From UBA8108 sp965659285 (lineage in GTDB: Bacteria > Planctomycetota > UBA8108), in contig CBFHWB010000004.1 of NCBI GenBank assembly GCA_965659285.1, forward strand, positions 1 to 59,753: 59,753 nt of DNA, read 5' to 3'. The notes under the pieces are model-generated. The model had not been told where the DNA came from. It made no database searches and saw only the letters and a list, made by a program, of their open reading frames with translations. This document shows positions 36,607-46,174 of the stretch, one piece after another. Each line of letters starts with the position of its first letter. Position 1 is the stretch's first letter. Made by a program: the position numbers and the translations under genes.

Positions 36607-37416
36607 ATGAGAAATTTCCGTTACCTGGTCCCGGCGTTGATCGTCTGCTCGCCCGTCGCGGCGCTGGTGGCCCAGGGTGTACCGCGGGCTCTGCCGGCGG
36701 CCCATGCCCACAATGACTATCTCCACAAAAGGCCTCTCCTGGATGCCCTGGCCCAGGGTTTCTGCAGCGTGGAGGCGGATATCTTTCTTGTTGATGGAGC
36801 GCTGCTCGTGGCCCACGAGCGGGCGAGCCTCGATCAGCGCAAAACCCTGAAGGCTCTCTATCTCGATCCGTTGCTGGAGAGAACGAGGAAAAACTCGGGA
36901 CGGGTACACAAGGGCGGCCCGGTCTTTACCCTCCTCATCGACATCAAGGATGATGCCCGGAAGACCTATACGGCTCTTCACTCCCTGCTCGGGAAGTACT
37001 CCAGCATTCTCTGTGAGGTTCGGGCGGGAAAATACCAGGCTCGTGCGGTGAAGGTGGTGATCAGCGGAAATCGTCCAAGGGATTTGATGAAGGGCCAGGA
37101 GCTTCGTTTTGCCGGTGTCGACGGACGAATGGGCGATCTCGAGTCAAGCGAGCCCGCCCATCTGCTGCCGATGATCAGCGACAGGTGGTCACGGGTTTTC
37201 AGATGGCGCGGCAAGGGGGCCATCCCGGCGGCCGAGTCCGCCCGGCTTCAGGGAATTGTCAGGAAGGCGCATGCGGCCGGTCGCGTTGTCCGCTTCTGGG
37301 CGACTCCTGAGGATCCGGTTGTCTGGAAGGTGCTTGTGGAGGCGGGAGTCGACCTGGTGAATACCGATGATCTTCCAGGATTACGGAAATTCCTGCTGGA
37401 GCGGAAGGGATCCTAG
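36607..37416 (+). CDS. Secreted PI-PLC/GDPD-like phosphodiesterase (AIM6-like)
   Basis: A 269-residue exported protein with signal peptide (MRNFRYLVPALIVCSPVAALVA). The fold matches the phosphatidylinositol-phospholipase C/GDPD superfamily: AHAHNDYLHKRPLLDALAQGF has the first active-site His, SVEADIFLVDGALLVAHERAS supplies the Glu, Asp and second His, and TLLIDIKDD an additional acid. The HAHNDY start is typical of the AIM6-like subgroup. The real substrate is unknown. The ATG at 36607 has GGAAGAA upstream and begins the signal peptide. Confidence 0.78.
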   Translation: MRNFRYLVPALIVCSPVAALVAQGVPRALPAAHAHNDYLHKRPLLDALAQGFCSVEADIFLVDGALLVAHERASLDQRKTLKALYLDPLLERTRKNSGRVHKGGPVFTLLIDIKDDARKTYTALHSLLGKYSSILCEVRAGKYQARAVKVVISGNRPRDLMKGQELRFAGVDGRMGDLESSEPAHLLPMISDRWSRVFRWRGKGAIPAAESARLQGIVRKAHAAGRVVRFWATPEDPVVWKVLVEAGVDLVNTDDLPGLRKFLLERKGS

Positions 37417-37476
37417 ACGTACCATCCTGCCCGGCTGCTGTAAAAATACTGACCTTACCTGGAGGCTCTGAAAAGA

Positions 37477-38577
37477 ATGGCCGTTCTTGATCTGAAACCC
37501 GCATCCGAGTGCCGCTGGGATGCGGCAGCCCTCGGTGAAATCATGATTCGTTTCGATCCCGGGGATGAGAGGGTACATACCACGAGGCACTTTCGGGCCT
37601 GGGAAGGCGGCGGAGAATACAATGTCGTCCGCGGGCTCAGGCGTTGCTTTGGGCTGCGCAGTTGCGTCGTTACCGCGGCTGTCGACAACGCCGTGGGCCG
37701 GTTGCTCGAGGATCTCATTCTCCAGGGAGGCGTTGACACCCGGCATCTCAGGTGGGTTCCCTTCGATGGTCTTGGACGCGAGGCTCGAAATGGCCTGAAT
37801 TTTACGGAGAAAGGATTCGGCGCCCGTGGAGCTACCGGCTGCGGCGACCGCGGGCACACAGCCGTCAGCCAGCTTAAGCCAGGTGATATCGACTGGAAGG
37901 CTCTCTTCGTTGATGAGGGAGTCAGGTGGTTCCACTGTGGCGGGATCTTTGCCGCCCTGGGTGAGAGAACCCCCGAGGTCGCGATCGAGGCCATGGAGTG
38001 CGCCAGGGAGAACGGAACCATCATCAGCTATGACCTTAACTACAGGCCAAGCCTCTGGAAGAGTTTTGGCGGCACAGAGCGCGCCATGGAGGTCAACCGT
38101 CGTATCGCTGAGCTGGTAGATGTGATGATCGGCAATGAAGAGGATTTCACCGCGGCCCTGGGATTCGAAGTCGAGGGAGTCGATGAGAACCTCTCGAAGC
38201 TCGACCCGGCCAATTTTCAGAATATGATCGAAAAGGTGGTGGCCGAGTTCCCTAACTTCAAGGTCGTCGCCACGACTCTTCGCGGCGTCAAGACGGCCGG
38301 CATCAACGATTGGGGTGCCGTTATCTGGGCCGATGGAGAGTTCCATGAGGCCACGCTCAGGCCCGACCTCGAGATCTACGACCGGGTGGGAGGAGGAGAC
38401 TCCTTCGCTTCGGGTGTTGCCTACGGCTTCCTTGCCGGTAAGACGGCAGCCGAGGCGGTCGAATACGGCGCCGCGCACGGAGCGCTGGCCATGACGACTC
38501 CTGGAGATACGACCATGGCGAGCCTGGCCGAGGTGGAGAAGCTTGTTGGCGGTGGAAGTGCCAGGGTCGATCGATGA
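37477..38577 (+). CDS. PfkB-family sugar kinase (KdgK-like)
   Basis: A 366-residue ribokinase-type kinase. The N-terminal half has LGEIMIRFDPGDERVHTTRHFRAWEGGGEYNVVRGL, a pattern of 2-keto-3-deoxygluconate kinases; the C-terminus has YDRVGGGDSFASGVAYG with the catalytic Asp. It probably phosphorylates KDG, feeding pyruvate and glyceraldehyde 3-phosphate; another sugar acid is possible. GGAGG lies upstream of the ATG. It overlaps the next gene by 4 bases (ATGA). Confidence 0.85.
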   Translation: MAVLDLKPASECRWDAAALGEIMIRFDPGDERVHTTRHFRAWEGGGEYNVVRGLRRCFGLRSCVVTAAVDNAVGRLLEDLILQGGVDTRHLRWVPFDGLGREARNGLNFTEKGFGARGATGCGDRGHTAVSQLKPGDIDWKALFVDEGVRWFHCGGIFAALGERTPEVAIEAMECARENGTIISYDLNYRPSLWKSFGGTERAMEVNRRIAELVDVMIGNEEDFTAALGFEVEGVDENLSKLDPANFQNMIEKVVAEFPNFKVVATTLRGVKTAGINDWGAVIWADGEFHEATLRPDLEIYDRVGGGDSFASGVAYGFLAGKTAAEAVEYGAAHGALAMTTPGDTTMASLAEVEKLVGGGSARVDR

Positions 38578-39575
38578 TGAGCCGTTGGCATCGAGCCCCG
38601 ATGGCGGCTGCGGTTTTTCTCTTCACGCTGGGGACCGGATTCCTGTCGGCGGAGGAAGAGGCTGGGGGGTTCAAGCTGCATCCCGGCACAGTGGTTCGTT
38701 TCAGCTCGGTTGAGCAGGGGCGCAAAATTCTCGGCAGCCGGGATGAATTTCTCGCGGCCCTCAGTCCGTTTGATCGCTCGGCGCGGCTGAAGACCGCCGG
38801 CGCCGTTAACGAGGAGCGCTTCATCAAGTTCATCACGGGCGAGGTGTTACCCTGGAGCGAGGAGGAGACCGCGACGATCACGCGTAGCCTCCAGGCGGTA
38901 AGCGAAAAGCTGGCGGGGTTCAAGCTGGGCTTTCCCCCGGAGATCCACCTGGTTAAGACGACCGGGAAGGAGGAGGGAGGAGCAGCCTATTGTCGCGCCG
39001 CCGCCGTCGTTCTTCCCAGAAGGATCGCATCGCGCAAGGAGAAGGGTCTGACGCGTCTTTTGCTTCATGAGCTCTTTCATATCCTGAGCAGGAACCAGCC
39101 GGAGTTGCGTGACAGGCTCTATCGAATCGTCGGTTTTTCACCTTGCGGAGATGTCAGGCTCCCCGGGGAGCTCGAGTCCCGGCGGCTGACCAACCCGGAC
39201 GCGGTAGGTTCGCGTTATCGTATCGAGGTCAGCATCGATGGAAAGCCGCTTTCGCTCGTGCCCGTGCTCTATTCATCCTCGGAGAAATACGATGAGGAAA
39301 AGGGCGGGGAATTTTTCCGTTACCTCGTTTTCCGGTTGATGGAGGTCAGGAAGGAGTCCGGGAAGTGGGTGCCGACACTGGTTGAGGGGAAGCCTCGTCT
39401 CTTCGACCCCGCGGGCGTAGAAGACTTTCACCGCAAGATCGGTAAGAATACGGGATACATCATTCACCCCGAGGAGGTGCTGGCTGATAATTTCGTCCTG
39501 CTGGCCATGGGAAAAAAGAAGGTTTCCACTCCCCGGATTCTTGAAGAAATGGCCAGGCTGCTGAAGAGCCCCTGA
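38574..39575 (+). CDS. Secreted HExxH-motif protein
   Basis: A 333-residue protein with a signal peptide (RWHRAPMAAAVFLFTLGTGFLSA). HELFH at about residue 165 in LTRLLLHELFHILSRNQPELR is a zinc-protease-type motif, with a possible third ligand further on (Glu in the LPGELESRRLTNPD region or in IHPEEVLADNF). Family not recognised. It is translationally coupled to the KDG-kinase-like gene, which may be coincidental, since the functions do not obviously match. Confidence 0.68.
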   Translation: MMSRWHRAPMAAAVFLFTLGTGFLSAEEEAGGFKLHPGTVVRFSSVEQGRKILGSRDEFLAALSPFDRSARLKTAGAVNEERFIKFITGEVLPWSEEETATITRSLQAVSEKLAGFKLGFPPEIHLVKTTGKEEGGAAYCRAAAVVLPRRIASRKEKGLTRLLLHELFHILSRNQPELRDRLYRIVGFSPCGDVRLPGELESRRLTNPDAVGSRYRIEVSIDGKPLSLVPVLYSSSEKYDEEKGGEFFRYLVFRLMEVRKESGKWVPTLVEGKPRLFDPAGVEDFHRKIGKNTGYIIHPEEVLADNFVLLAMGKKKVSTPRILEEMARLLKSP

Positions 39576-39622
39576 GACCAGGGCGCTTTCGGGAGCCGGC
39601 GGCTAAACCAGGAGACGGTCAA

Positions 39623-40561
39623 ATGAGTTCATCTGAAGGGACCGGCAAGGAAACGCCGGCTGTTGCGGGAAAAGAGTTACCGAGTCGCAGGTCCATGCTG
39701 AGGAACGGCGCCTTTGCCGGTGTCGCCGCCGTCGGGGGGCTTCTCTCCAGCCAGCAGGCCGAAGGTGCCGAGGATGAGTTCTACCGTGCGAACAAGGGCA
39801 GGATCAACCAGTCGGTGGTCTCCTGGTGCTTCAATCCCATGAAGGTCGAGGCTCTTGCCCGGGCCGCGGTGAAGATGGGGATCAAGTCGGTTGAGCTTGT
39901 CGCTCCGAAGCACTGGCCGATGTTGAAGAAGCTCGGGCTGACCTGCGCCATCACGCCAACTCACGGGTTTCGTACGGGCTTTGCCCACAAGGAGGAGCAG
40001 GCGGCCTGCATCGATAACCTTCGCAAGCGGATCGATGAGACAGCCGAGGCCGGTTTCACCAGCGTGATCACCTTTTCCGGCTTCCGCAAGGGACTCAGCG
40101 ATGAGGACGCCATCAACAACATGGTCTCCGGTTTCAAGAAGATCGTCGGACACGCTGAGAAAAAGAAGGTGGATATTTGTCTCGAGATGCTCAATTCGCG
40201 TGTCGATGTGAAGATGAAGGGGCATCCGGGCTATATGTGCGACAAGATCGAATACGCTCTCGATGTGTGCAAGCGCGTAGGCTCTCCCCGGATGAAGATG
40301 CTCTTTGACATCTACCATGTCCAGATCATGGAGGGGGATGTCATCGTCCGCCTGCGCGAGTGCAAGGACTACATCGGACACTATCACACCGCCGGCGTTC
40401 CCGGCCGCGCCGAGCTGGATAACCGGCAGGAGCTCAACTATCCGGGCATCATGAAGGCGATTGCCGAGACCGGCTATACCGGCTATGTCGGGCAGGAGTT
40501 CATTCCTACCCGCGATCCACTCAAGTCTCTCAATGAGGCCGTCAGGCTCTGTGACGTCTGA
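39623..40561 (+). CDS. Tat-exported hydroxypyruvate isomerase-like TIM-barrel protein
   Basis: A 312-residue protein of the AP-endonuclease-2/xylose-isomerase-like TIM barrel, hydroxypyruvate isomerase subgroup. The N-terminus has a Tat-like signal (PSRRSMLRNGAFAGVAAVGGLLSSQQAEGAED). Core motifs: NQSVVSWCFNPM, KSVELVAPKHWP, VDICLEMLNSRVD (metal Glu), MKMLFDIYHVQIMEGD (Asp and His), YIGHYHTAGVPGRAELD (His) and YVGQEFIPTRDP (Glu). It may interconvert ketose and aldose sugar acids outside the cytoplasm. It follows the HExxH gene after 47 bases. Confidence 0.87.
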   Translation: MSSSEGTGKETPAVAGKELPSRRSMLRNGAFAGVAAVGGLLSSQQAEGAEDEFYRANKGRINQSVVSWCFNPMKVEALARAAVKMGIKSVELVAPKHWPMLKKLGLTCAITPTHGFRTGFAHKEEQAACIDNLRKRIDETAEAGFTSVITFSGFRKGLSDEDAINNMVSGFKKIVGHAEKKKVDICLEMLNSRVDVKMKGHPGYMCDKIEYALDVCKRVGSPRMKMLFDIYHVQIMEGDVIVRLRECKDYIGHYHTAGVPGRAELDNRQELNYPGIMKAIAETGYTGYVGQEFIPTRDPLKSLNEAVRLCDV

Positions 40562-40586
40562 GAGGGTCTTGCCGGTTTTTCGGCTT

Positions 40587-41987
40587 TCAGACCAGGCGCT
40601 TGAGAATTCGCGCGAGGTCTTCTTCGTCTCCATCGAGGAGGGTACGGAAATCCACCAGCACACGGTCCCCGTGGACCCGGGTGAACACCGGCGGGTTGGC
40701 TGACCTGAGAGCCTCGGAGAGCTTTCGGGGATTCAGCTCAGAGTGTTCGAGAGCCAGGGCCCAGCTGGGTATGGCCTGGTCGGGGAGTGAGCCGCTGCCG
40801 GTCTGCGCCGAGCTCTCAACCACTTCGAGATCCAGGCGGCCGGTGTCGTTACCAAGGTCGGCGGCGAAGGCATCCGCCCTGGCTTTCAGCTCCTGTGCCG
40901 GGAGGGAGAGCATTCGGAGAATAGGGATGTTCTCCTGCACCTTCTCGGGGTTGCGGTAGAGTCCAAGCGTAGCCTCCAGCAGGGTGAGGTTCACCTTGTC
41001 TACCCTCAGCGCGCGGAAGAGAGGATGGGCTCGGACCTTCTCGACCGCTGTTTTTTTTCCTACGATGATGCCGGCCTGCGGGCCGCCGAGCAATTTGTCA
41101 CCGCTGAAGCAGACGACCTCGGGGCCGGCCAGGACCTTGTCGCGAACCAGCGGCTCGTGCTCGAAGCCGAACTTCATCATGTCCAGGAAGCAGCCCGAGC
41201 CGAGATCGCTCGCAACCGGCAGTCCCTTGCTGGCGCCGAGCTCGACGAGGTCTTCCAGCGGCGTGTGATGGGCAAAGCCGCGGATCGCGTAATTGGAGGT
41301 GTGAACCTCGAGCAGCATTCCCGTATCCGGAGTGATCGCGGTTTCGAAATCTTCTGCGTAGGTCCGGTTTGTCGTTCCGACCTCGACCAGGCGGGCGCCG
41401 CTTTCCTTCATGATGTCGGGTACGCGGAAGGAACCGCCGATCTCAACGAGCTGGCCGCGCGAAACGATGACCTCCTTGCCCCGGGCAAAGGTGCCGAGTA
41501 TGAGCAATGTGGCGGCGGCGTTGTTGTTGACGACGGTGGCTGATTCCGCTCCGGTCAGCTCGCAGAGAACCTCCCTCAGCGCTCCCTCGCGCTGGTTTCG
41601 TTCTCCGCTGCGTCCATCTACCTCGACGATGGAATAGCCCGTATGATTGGCTCTGAAAGCATCGACCGCCGCGCTCGGGAGAACGGAGCGTCCGAGGCCT
41701 GTATGCAGGAGGACGCCGGTGCCGTTGATGACCTTACGGTACGAGGAGCGCAGGCGCGAGGCGAGAAGCCTTCGCAGGCGGCCCACGATGCCTTCCCGGG
41801 AGGCCAGCCGCTCGGCCCTGGCCGGGTCAAGGTTCTCGGAGAGGAGGGCGGCGCGGATTTCCTCCAGGGTGGAGCGCAGCACCCGGGTCAGTTCGGAGCG
41901 GGAATACCGCTCCGCGAGATCCTTGATCTCACGCCACTGAAGGGCTTTTTCGACCTGTGGAAGTGTCTTGAGCAGATTTTTAGTCAT
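40587..41987 (-). CDS. selA: L-seryl-tRNA(Sec) selenium transferase
   Basis: A 466-residue PLP enzyme that converts Ser-tRNA(Sec) to Sec-tRNA(Sec) using selenophosphate. The PLP lysine is in FSGDKLLGGPQAGIIVG at about residue 296; other signatures are VINGTGVLLHTGLGRSVL, ATVVNNNAAATLLIL, GGSFRVPDIMKESGARLVEVGTTNRTY and LLEVHTSNYAIRGF. The length matches bacterial SelA (about 460). The ATG at 41987 starts the conserved N-terminal helix; an upstream extension is unsupported. It diverges from the HU gene. The cognate tRNA-Sec lies at 23909; selB and selD are outside the window. Confidence 0.97.
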   Translation of the reverse strand: MTKNLLKTLPQVEKALQWREIKDLAERYSRSELTRVLRSTLEEIRAALLSENLDPARAERLASREGIVGRLRRLLASRLRSSYRKVINGTGVLLHTGLGRSVLPSAAVDAFRANHTGYSIVEVDGRSGERNQREGALREVLCELTGAESATVVNNNAAATLLILGTFARGKEVIVSRGQLVEIGGSFRVPDIMKESGARLVEVGTTNRTYAEDFETAITPDTGMLLEVHTSNYAIRGFAHHTPLEDLVELGASKGLPVASDLGSGCFLDMMKFGFEHEPLVRDKVLAGPEVVCFSGDKLLGGPQAGIIVGKKTAVEKVRAHPLFRALRVDKVNLTLLEATLGLYRNPEKVQENIPILRMLSLPAQELKARADAFAADLGNDTGRLDLEVVESSAQTGSGSLPDQAIPSWALALEHSELNPRKLSEALRSANPPVFTRVHGDRVLVDFRTLLDGDEEDLARILKRLV

Positions 41988-42062
41988 GTCACTGAAGTAT
42001 ATCTGTGAATCGCCTAAAAGACGAAATGACTTGTTTTCCGGAAATACACTTATCTTTTGGTG

Positions 42063-42091
42063 TTGACAACTTTTTCGGAACATAGAATACT
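42063..42091 (+). promoter_or_regulatory. Promoter of the HU-family gene
   Basis: A perfect TTGACA (42063-42068) and AATACT (42086-42091, 4 of 6) are 17 bases apart. Transcription would start near 42098, about 90 bases before the ATG, which has GAGGAGTGAAGAG upstream. Confidence 0.5.
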
Positions 42092-42188
42092 GCCCGTCAG
42101 TGGAGATTAGAGGGTTTCCTCGCACCCCTGCGGGAAAACCTGCTGTTTAAGCCAATTGTTCACGCCGTCAGGCGAGAGGAGTGAAGAG

Positions 42189-42656
42189 ATGAACAAGGCT
42201 GGTGTAATTGATGCTGTTGCGAAGTCGTTGGACTGTAGCAAAAGCAGCGCGGATGTTTACGTAAACACAATCCTTGAAACGATTAAGGAGGGTGTTAGGG
42301 ATACGGGCAAAGTGCAGCTAATGGGATTCGGAACCTTTGAGGCGAGGCAGACCAAAGCCCGAGAAGGTCGCAATCCTCGCACTGGCGAGCCGATGATGAT
42401 CAAGGCTTCAACTCGTTGCGCCTTCAAGGTCGGCAAGCAGTTCAAGGAGATGCTTTGCGCTAAAACTCTTGAAACTGAGGCGGCCGCTGAAGCAGCTCCG
42501 GTTGTTGAGATTCCTGCGACTCCAGCTCCCATGCCAGAGACCCCGGTCGCTGAGACAGCCCCTGAGCCGGCTCCAGTCGAGACGGCCCCGACAGAGGTTG
42601 CTCAAACCGAGACGGCAGCGGAGCCGACTACTTCTACGTGGTCGTATACCGACTGA
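42189..42656 (+). CDS. HU/IHF-family DNA-binding protein with acidic tail
   Basis: A 155-residue protein. Residues 1-90 are a complete HU/IHF domain: MNKAGVIDAVAKSLDCSKSSADVYVNTIL, VQLMGFGTFEARQTKAREGRNPRTGEPM and FKVGKQFKEML, including the DNA-bending arm (RNPRTGEPM). Residues ~95-155 are an Ala/Pro/Glu/Thr/Val-rich acidic tail with repeating ETAP/ETAA units, unlike the Lys-rich tails of other extended HUs. The start at 42189 has GAGGAG upstream. It bends DNA and helps compact the nucleoid. It converges with priA. Confidence 0.92.
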   Translation: MNKAGVIDAVAKSLDCSKSSADVYVNTILETIKEGVRDTGKVQLMGFGTFEARQTKAREGRNPRTGEPMMIKASTRCAFKVGKQFKEMLCAKTLETEAAAEAAPVVEIPATPAPMPETPVAETAPEPAPVETAPTEVAQTETAAEPTTSTWSYTD

Positions 42657-42674
42657 GATTGGGCCGGTCGAGGC

Positions 42675-44990
42675 TCAAAGCATCGACTGGGGATCGACGT
42701 CGAGGAGCAGGTCGACGCCTCTGCGAGGTTTCAGCTTGTCCTCGACGCGCTCCAGGAGTTGCTGGTTAACGGCGCTCGTAGGAGATTTGATCAAGATCTG
42801 TATACGGAACTTGCCCTGGAGTCTGGTTAGGGGGGCGGGTGCCGGACCAAGAATCCGGGGACGGGATGCGACAGCTCCCGTCCCGGTTTTTTTCAGGTCG
42901 GAAAGGCCGCCCTGGTCTTTGTTCGTTTTGCTGGTGCCGGTAGCGGCTGCTTCTCTGAGCAGCTTCGCGATCCTGGAGGCTTCTTCACAGACAGCCTCTT
43001 CCTGCTTGCCGCTCAGCAGGATCTTCACCAGGCGGCCGAAGGGGGGATAGCCGAGTGTCCTTCGGTACTCGAGCTCCTTGCGGCAGAATTTTTCGTCCTC
43101 TCCATTTGCCGCGCTGGCGATCGCGTAATGTCCAGGTGAGAAGGTCTGGATGATCGCGAGACCCCGCTCCTCTCCGCGTCCGGCCCGGCCGGCAACCTGG
43201 GTCAGCAGTTGCCAGGTCCGCTCCGCGGCTCTGAAATCGGGAAAATGAAGCCCCGTGTCCGCCAGCAGGATGCCGACGAGATTGACTCCGGGGAAGTCAT
43301 GGCCTTTGGCCACCATCTGGGTTCCCACGAGGATGTCGTATTCGCCGCGGGAGAAGGCGCCAAGCGCCTCCTTGAGCAGTTGGTGGTTTCTTACGGTGTC
43401 CCTGTCGAGACGCAGAACCCGCGCATCCGGAAAACGCCGCGAGATCTCAGCCACCACCTTCTCCGTGCCAACCCCGCTGTGTCTCAGCTTTTCTGAGCGG
43501 CAGTCGGGACATTGGCGGGGAATCATCTGCTTCAGGTCGCAGTAGTGGCAGCGCAGCAGGTTCTCTTTTCGATGGAGGGTGAGGCTCACATCGCATTCAT
43601 CGCAGTTGAGGACGCAGCCGCATTCAAGGCAGTGGAGGTAGGTGGTGAAGCCGCGGCGGTTGAGATAGAGGATACTCTGGGCGCCGCGCTCGAGCTCCTT
43701 GCGGACCATCATGTCGAGCTCGCGGGAGACCAGGCCGCTGCCGTCAGGGTTGTAGAACCTGCCGTCGAGCTGGACGACATGGGTTCTCGGCAGGCCGTGG
43801 GTGGTCGCCCTGCGCGGCAGTCTGAGCAGCCCGTATTTGCCTTCTCGGGCGTTGTGAAGCGACTCGAGTGCCGGTGTGGCGGAGCCGAGAACGACGTTCG
43901 CCTCGAGCAACTTGCCGCGCAGCACCGCGACATCCCTGGCATGATACCTGGGCGAGGTATCCTGCTTGTAGCTTGATTCGTGTTCTTCGTCGACCACGAT
44001 CAGTTCGAGGTCCGGGATCGGGGCGAAGATGGCCGATCTCGCGCCGATCACCACATCGGCCAGCCCCTCCTGGATATTTCGCCACTGGCTGGTTCGTTCG
44101 TTCGGCGTCAGCATGCTGTGCAGTACGGCCACCCGGTGGCCCGGGAGGGCGCGCTTGAAGCGCAGGACCGTCTGCGGGGTCAGCGAGATCTCGGGTACGA
44201 GGACGAGGCCTCTTCCTCCCCTGTCCAGTACCCGCCGCAGAGCCCTGAGATAGACCTCGGTCTTGCCGCTTCCGGAGACTCCATGCAGAAGCCAGGTCTT
44301 GAACCCGCCCTCATCGAGGCTCGCCTCCAGCGCCGCGAGCGCGGCTGCCTGGTCGGCGTTGAGATCCGGCTCCTCGCGTGGTGTGAGGTTGGCGGTTTCT
44401 GTTCCGTATGGATCAAGCCGCAGGATCCTGGATTTTTCCTCGAGCCAGCCGTTCTCCTTCAGCCGGTTGAGGCTCGCGGCCGCGGCGTTCGCCTCCTTGA
44501 GCAGGCGTCCCCGCTCGAAGGCCCGATCCGGGGAGCCTTTTTCAGCCAGCTTCTCCAGGATGCGCGCCTGGGCCGCCGCCTTCTTGCGGAGCTTCTCCGC
44601 CTCAGCTCGGAGCTTTTCCGGTTCCTTCAGAGCGAAGACCTCGCGAACCTTCTGCTCCTTCGCCTTTCCTGAGCGGATGGCGGGGGGAAGGGCGGTCTCC
44701 AGAACCTCTCCCCAGCTGACTCGATAATAGGAGGAGATCCACCTGGTGAGCTCGAGCAGGTGCTCGTCAAAGCGGCATTCCGGATGCAGGATGCTCGTGA
44801 TGGGCTTGAGCTTAGGAACCTCGCTCTCGCGAGGGAAGCCGACGCAAACCCCCGTTACCGTACGGGGGCCGAAGGGTATGAGTACGCGATGCCCCCGCAG
44901 CAGCTCAACCTCCAGGTTGTCGGGAATGCTGTAATGGAAGGAGCGCAGCAGGGGGGCGTTGACCACGACTTCGGCGATAGAGGCTGCCAT
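42675..44990 (-). CDS. priA: Primosomal replication helicase PriA
   Basis: A 771-residue superfamily 2 helicase that restarts stalled replication forks. N-terminal DNA-binding domain (LLRSFHYSIPDNL, VLIPFGPRTVTGVCVGF), Walker A VSGSGKTEVYLRAL (about residue 240), Walker B VVDEEHESSYKQDTSPRYHARDVAVLRG, and two zinc-binding clusters (CLECGCVLNCDECDVSL and CHYCDLKQMIPRQCPDC) that hold two Zn2+. The helicase C-terminal part has VGTQMVAKGHDFPGVNLVG. The ATG at 44990 shares its A with the bshA stop, so translation is coupled. An internal insertion TGTSKTNKDQGGLSDLKKTGTG near the end is unusual and low-complexity. Confidence 0.96.
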   Translation of the reverse strand: MAASIAEVVVNAPLLRSFHYSIPDNLEVELLRGHRVLIPFGPRTVTGVCVGFPRESEVPKLKPITSILHPECRFDEHLLELTRWISSYYRVSWGEVLETALPPAIRSGKAKEQKVREVFALKEPEKLRAEAEKLRKKAAAQARILEKLAEKGSPDRAFERGRLLKEANAAAASLNRLKENGWLEEKSRILRLDPYGTETANLTPREEPDLNADQAAALAALEASLDEGGFKTWLLHGVSGSGKTEVYLRALRRVLDRGGRGLVLVPEISLTPQTVLRFKRALPGHRVAVLHSMLTPNERTSQWRNIQEGLADVVIGARSAIFAPIPDLELIVVDEEHESSYKQDTSPRYHARDVAVLRGKLLEANVVLGSATPALESLHNAREGKYGLLRLPRRATTHGLPRTHVVQLDGRFYNPDGSGLVSRELDMMVRKELERGAQSILYLNRRGFTTYLHCLECGCVLNCDECDVSLTLHRKENLLRCHYCDLKQMIPRQCPDCRSEKLRHSGVGTEKVVAEISRRFPDARVLRLDRDTVRNHQLLKEALGAFSRGEYDILVGTQMVAKGHDFPGVNLVGILLADTGLHFPDFRAAERTWQLLTQVAGRAGRGEERGLAIIQTFSPGHYAIASAANGEDEKFCRKELEYRRTLGYPPFGRLVKILLSGKQEEAVCEEASRIAKLLREAAATGTSKTNKDQGGLSDLKKTGTGAVASRPRILGPAPAPLTRLQGKFRIQILIKSPTSAVNQQLLERVEDKLKPRRGVDLLLDVDPQSML

Positions 44991-46174
44991 CAGTCGTCGC
45001 TCCCCGGGCTTCCGCCCTCGGAGGTCTCCCCGATGATCTGCAGGTAGAAGTCTTCGTAGGTGTCGACGATCCTGCTGGGCTCGAACTCGTTTCGCGCCCT
45101 CTCCCGGGCAGCGGCGGAGAATCGGGTGATTTTCTGTTTATCGCCAAGCAACTCGGCGGCTCGTTCGGCCATCGTCTTGACGTCCCCGACCTCGCAGAGG
45201 TAGCCGCATTTTCCATCTTCGATCACCTCGGGCAGGCCGCCTGTCCTGCTGGCGACAACAGGCACTCCGCACGCCATCGCTTCGAGGGCAGCGAGACCGA
45301 AGCTTTCGTATTCACTCGGCAGGAGGAAGAGGTCGAGCTGGGAGAGAACCTCGGGAATTTTGTCTACAGGTCCCAGGAAGGTGATGTGCTCCAGGATGCC
45401 GAGCTCGGCTGCCAGGTTGCGGGCGGGCTCGAGGTCGACACCTTCCCCGATCATCAGCAGGCGGGCCGGGAGGCTCCTGTGAAGGATGTGGAAGGTCCTG
45501 ATCACATCCAGCACTCGTTTTACCGGGCGAAAGTTGGAGATGTGTCCGAGGAGAAATTCACCCGGCCGTGCGAAGGCGGAGCGTCGCGACTGCGAGCGAA
45601 GCTCAGGAGTGAATTTATTCGAATCGACGAAGTTCGGGATGATCTTGACTGGGCGGCCTGTGCTGAAGCGTCGCAGGGTCTCCCCGGCAAGCTGGTCGCT
45701 CACGGCGGTGATTCCATCGGATTGATCCAGGCTGAAGCGGGTGATCTCGAAGAAGGAATTGTCGAGTCCCACGAGGGTGATATCCGTCCCATGCAGCGTG
45801 GTAATCGTCGCCGGCCTCTGCTCAGGTGGGAGCATCTGCGTGCAGAGCCAGGCCGCGACGGCATGCGGGATGGCGTAGTGTACGTGGAGGACGTCGAGCG
45901 GCTGCTTGCGGCAGACCTCGGCAAGCTTGGTGGCGAGGGCCAGGGTATAGGGCGGGTATTTGAAGAGGGGATAGGAGGTCACCTCGACCTCGTGGAAGAA
46001 TGTGTTGGGATGGGCGTCGGGGACGCGGAAGGGAAGCGAGTGGCTGAAGAAGTGGACATGGTGTCCCCTGGCCGCGAGCTCGAGACCGAGCTCCGAGGCG
46101 ACAACGCCGCTTCCTCCGTAGGCCGGGTGGCAGACGATGCCGAGATTCAGTTTTCTTCGCGAAGATTCTTCCAC
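44990..46174 (-). CDS. bshA: Bacillithiol synthase BshA (malate N-acetylglucosaminyltransferase)
   Basis: A 394-residue GT4 glycosyltransferase that joins GlcNAc from UDP-GlcNAc to L-malate, the first step of bacillithiol synthesis. Visible motifs: KLNLGIVCHPAYGGSGVVASELG at the start (typical BshA opening), HVHYAIPHAV, TTLHGTDITLVG, FRPVKRVLDVI and FLLPSEYESFGLAALEAMACGVPVVA with the E-x7-E pair. No ATG precedes the conserved start; the GTG at 46174 was chosen and overlaps bshB1 by 28 bases. It is followed by priA with a TGATG junction. Confidence 0.93.
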   Translation of the reverse strand: MEESSRRKLNLGIVCHPAYGGSGVVASELGLELAARGHHVHFFSHSLPFRVPDAHPNTFFHEVEVTSYPLFKYPPYTLALATKLAEVCRKQPLDVLHVHYAIPHAVAAWLCTQMLPPEQRPATITTLHGTDITLVGLDNSFFEITRFSLDQSDGITAVSDQLAGETLRRFSTGRPVKIIPNFVDSNKFTPELRSQSRRSAFARPGEFLLGHISNFRPVKRVLDVIRTFHILHRSLPARLLMIGEGVDLEPARNLAAELGILEHITFLGPVDKIPEVLSQLDLFLLPSEYESFGLAALEAMACGVPVVASRTGGLPEVIEDGKCGYLCEVGDVKTMAERAAELLGDKQKITRFSAAARERARNEFEPSRIVDTYEDFYLQIIGETSEGGSPGSDD

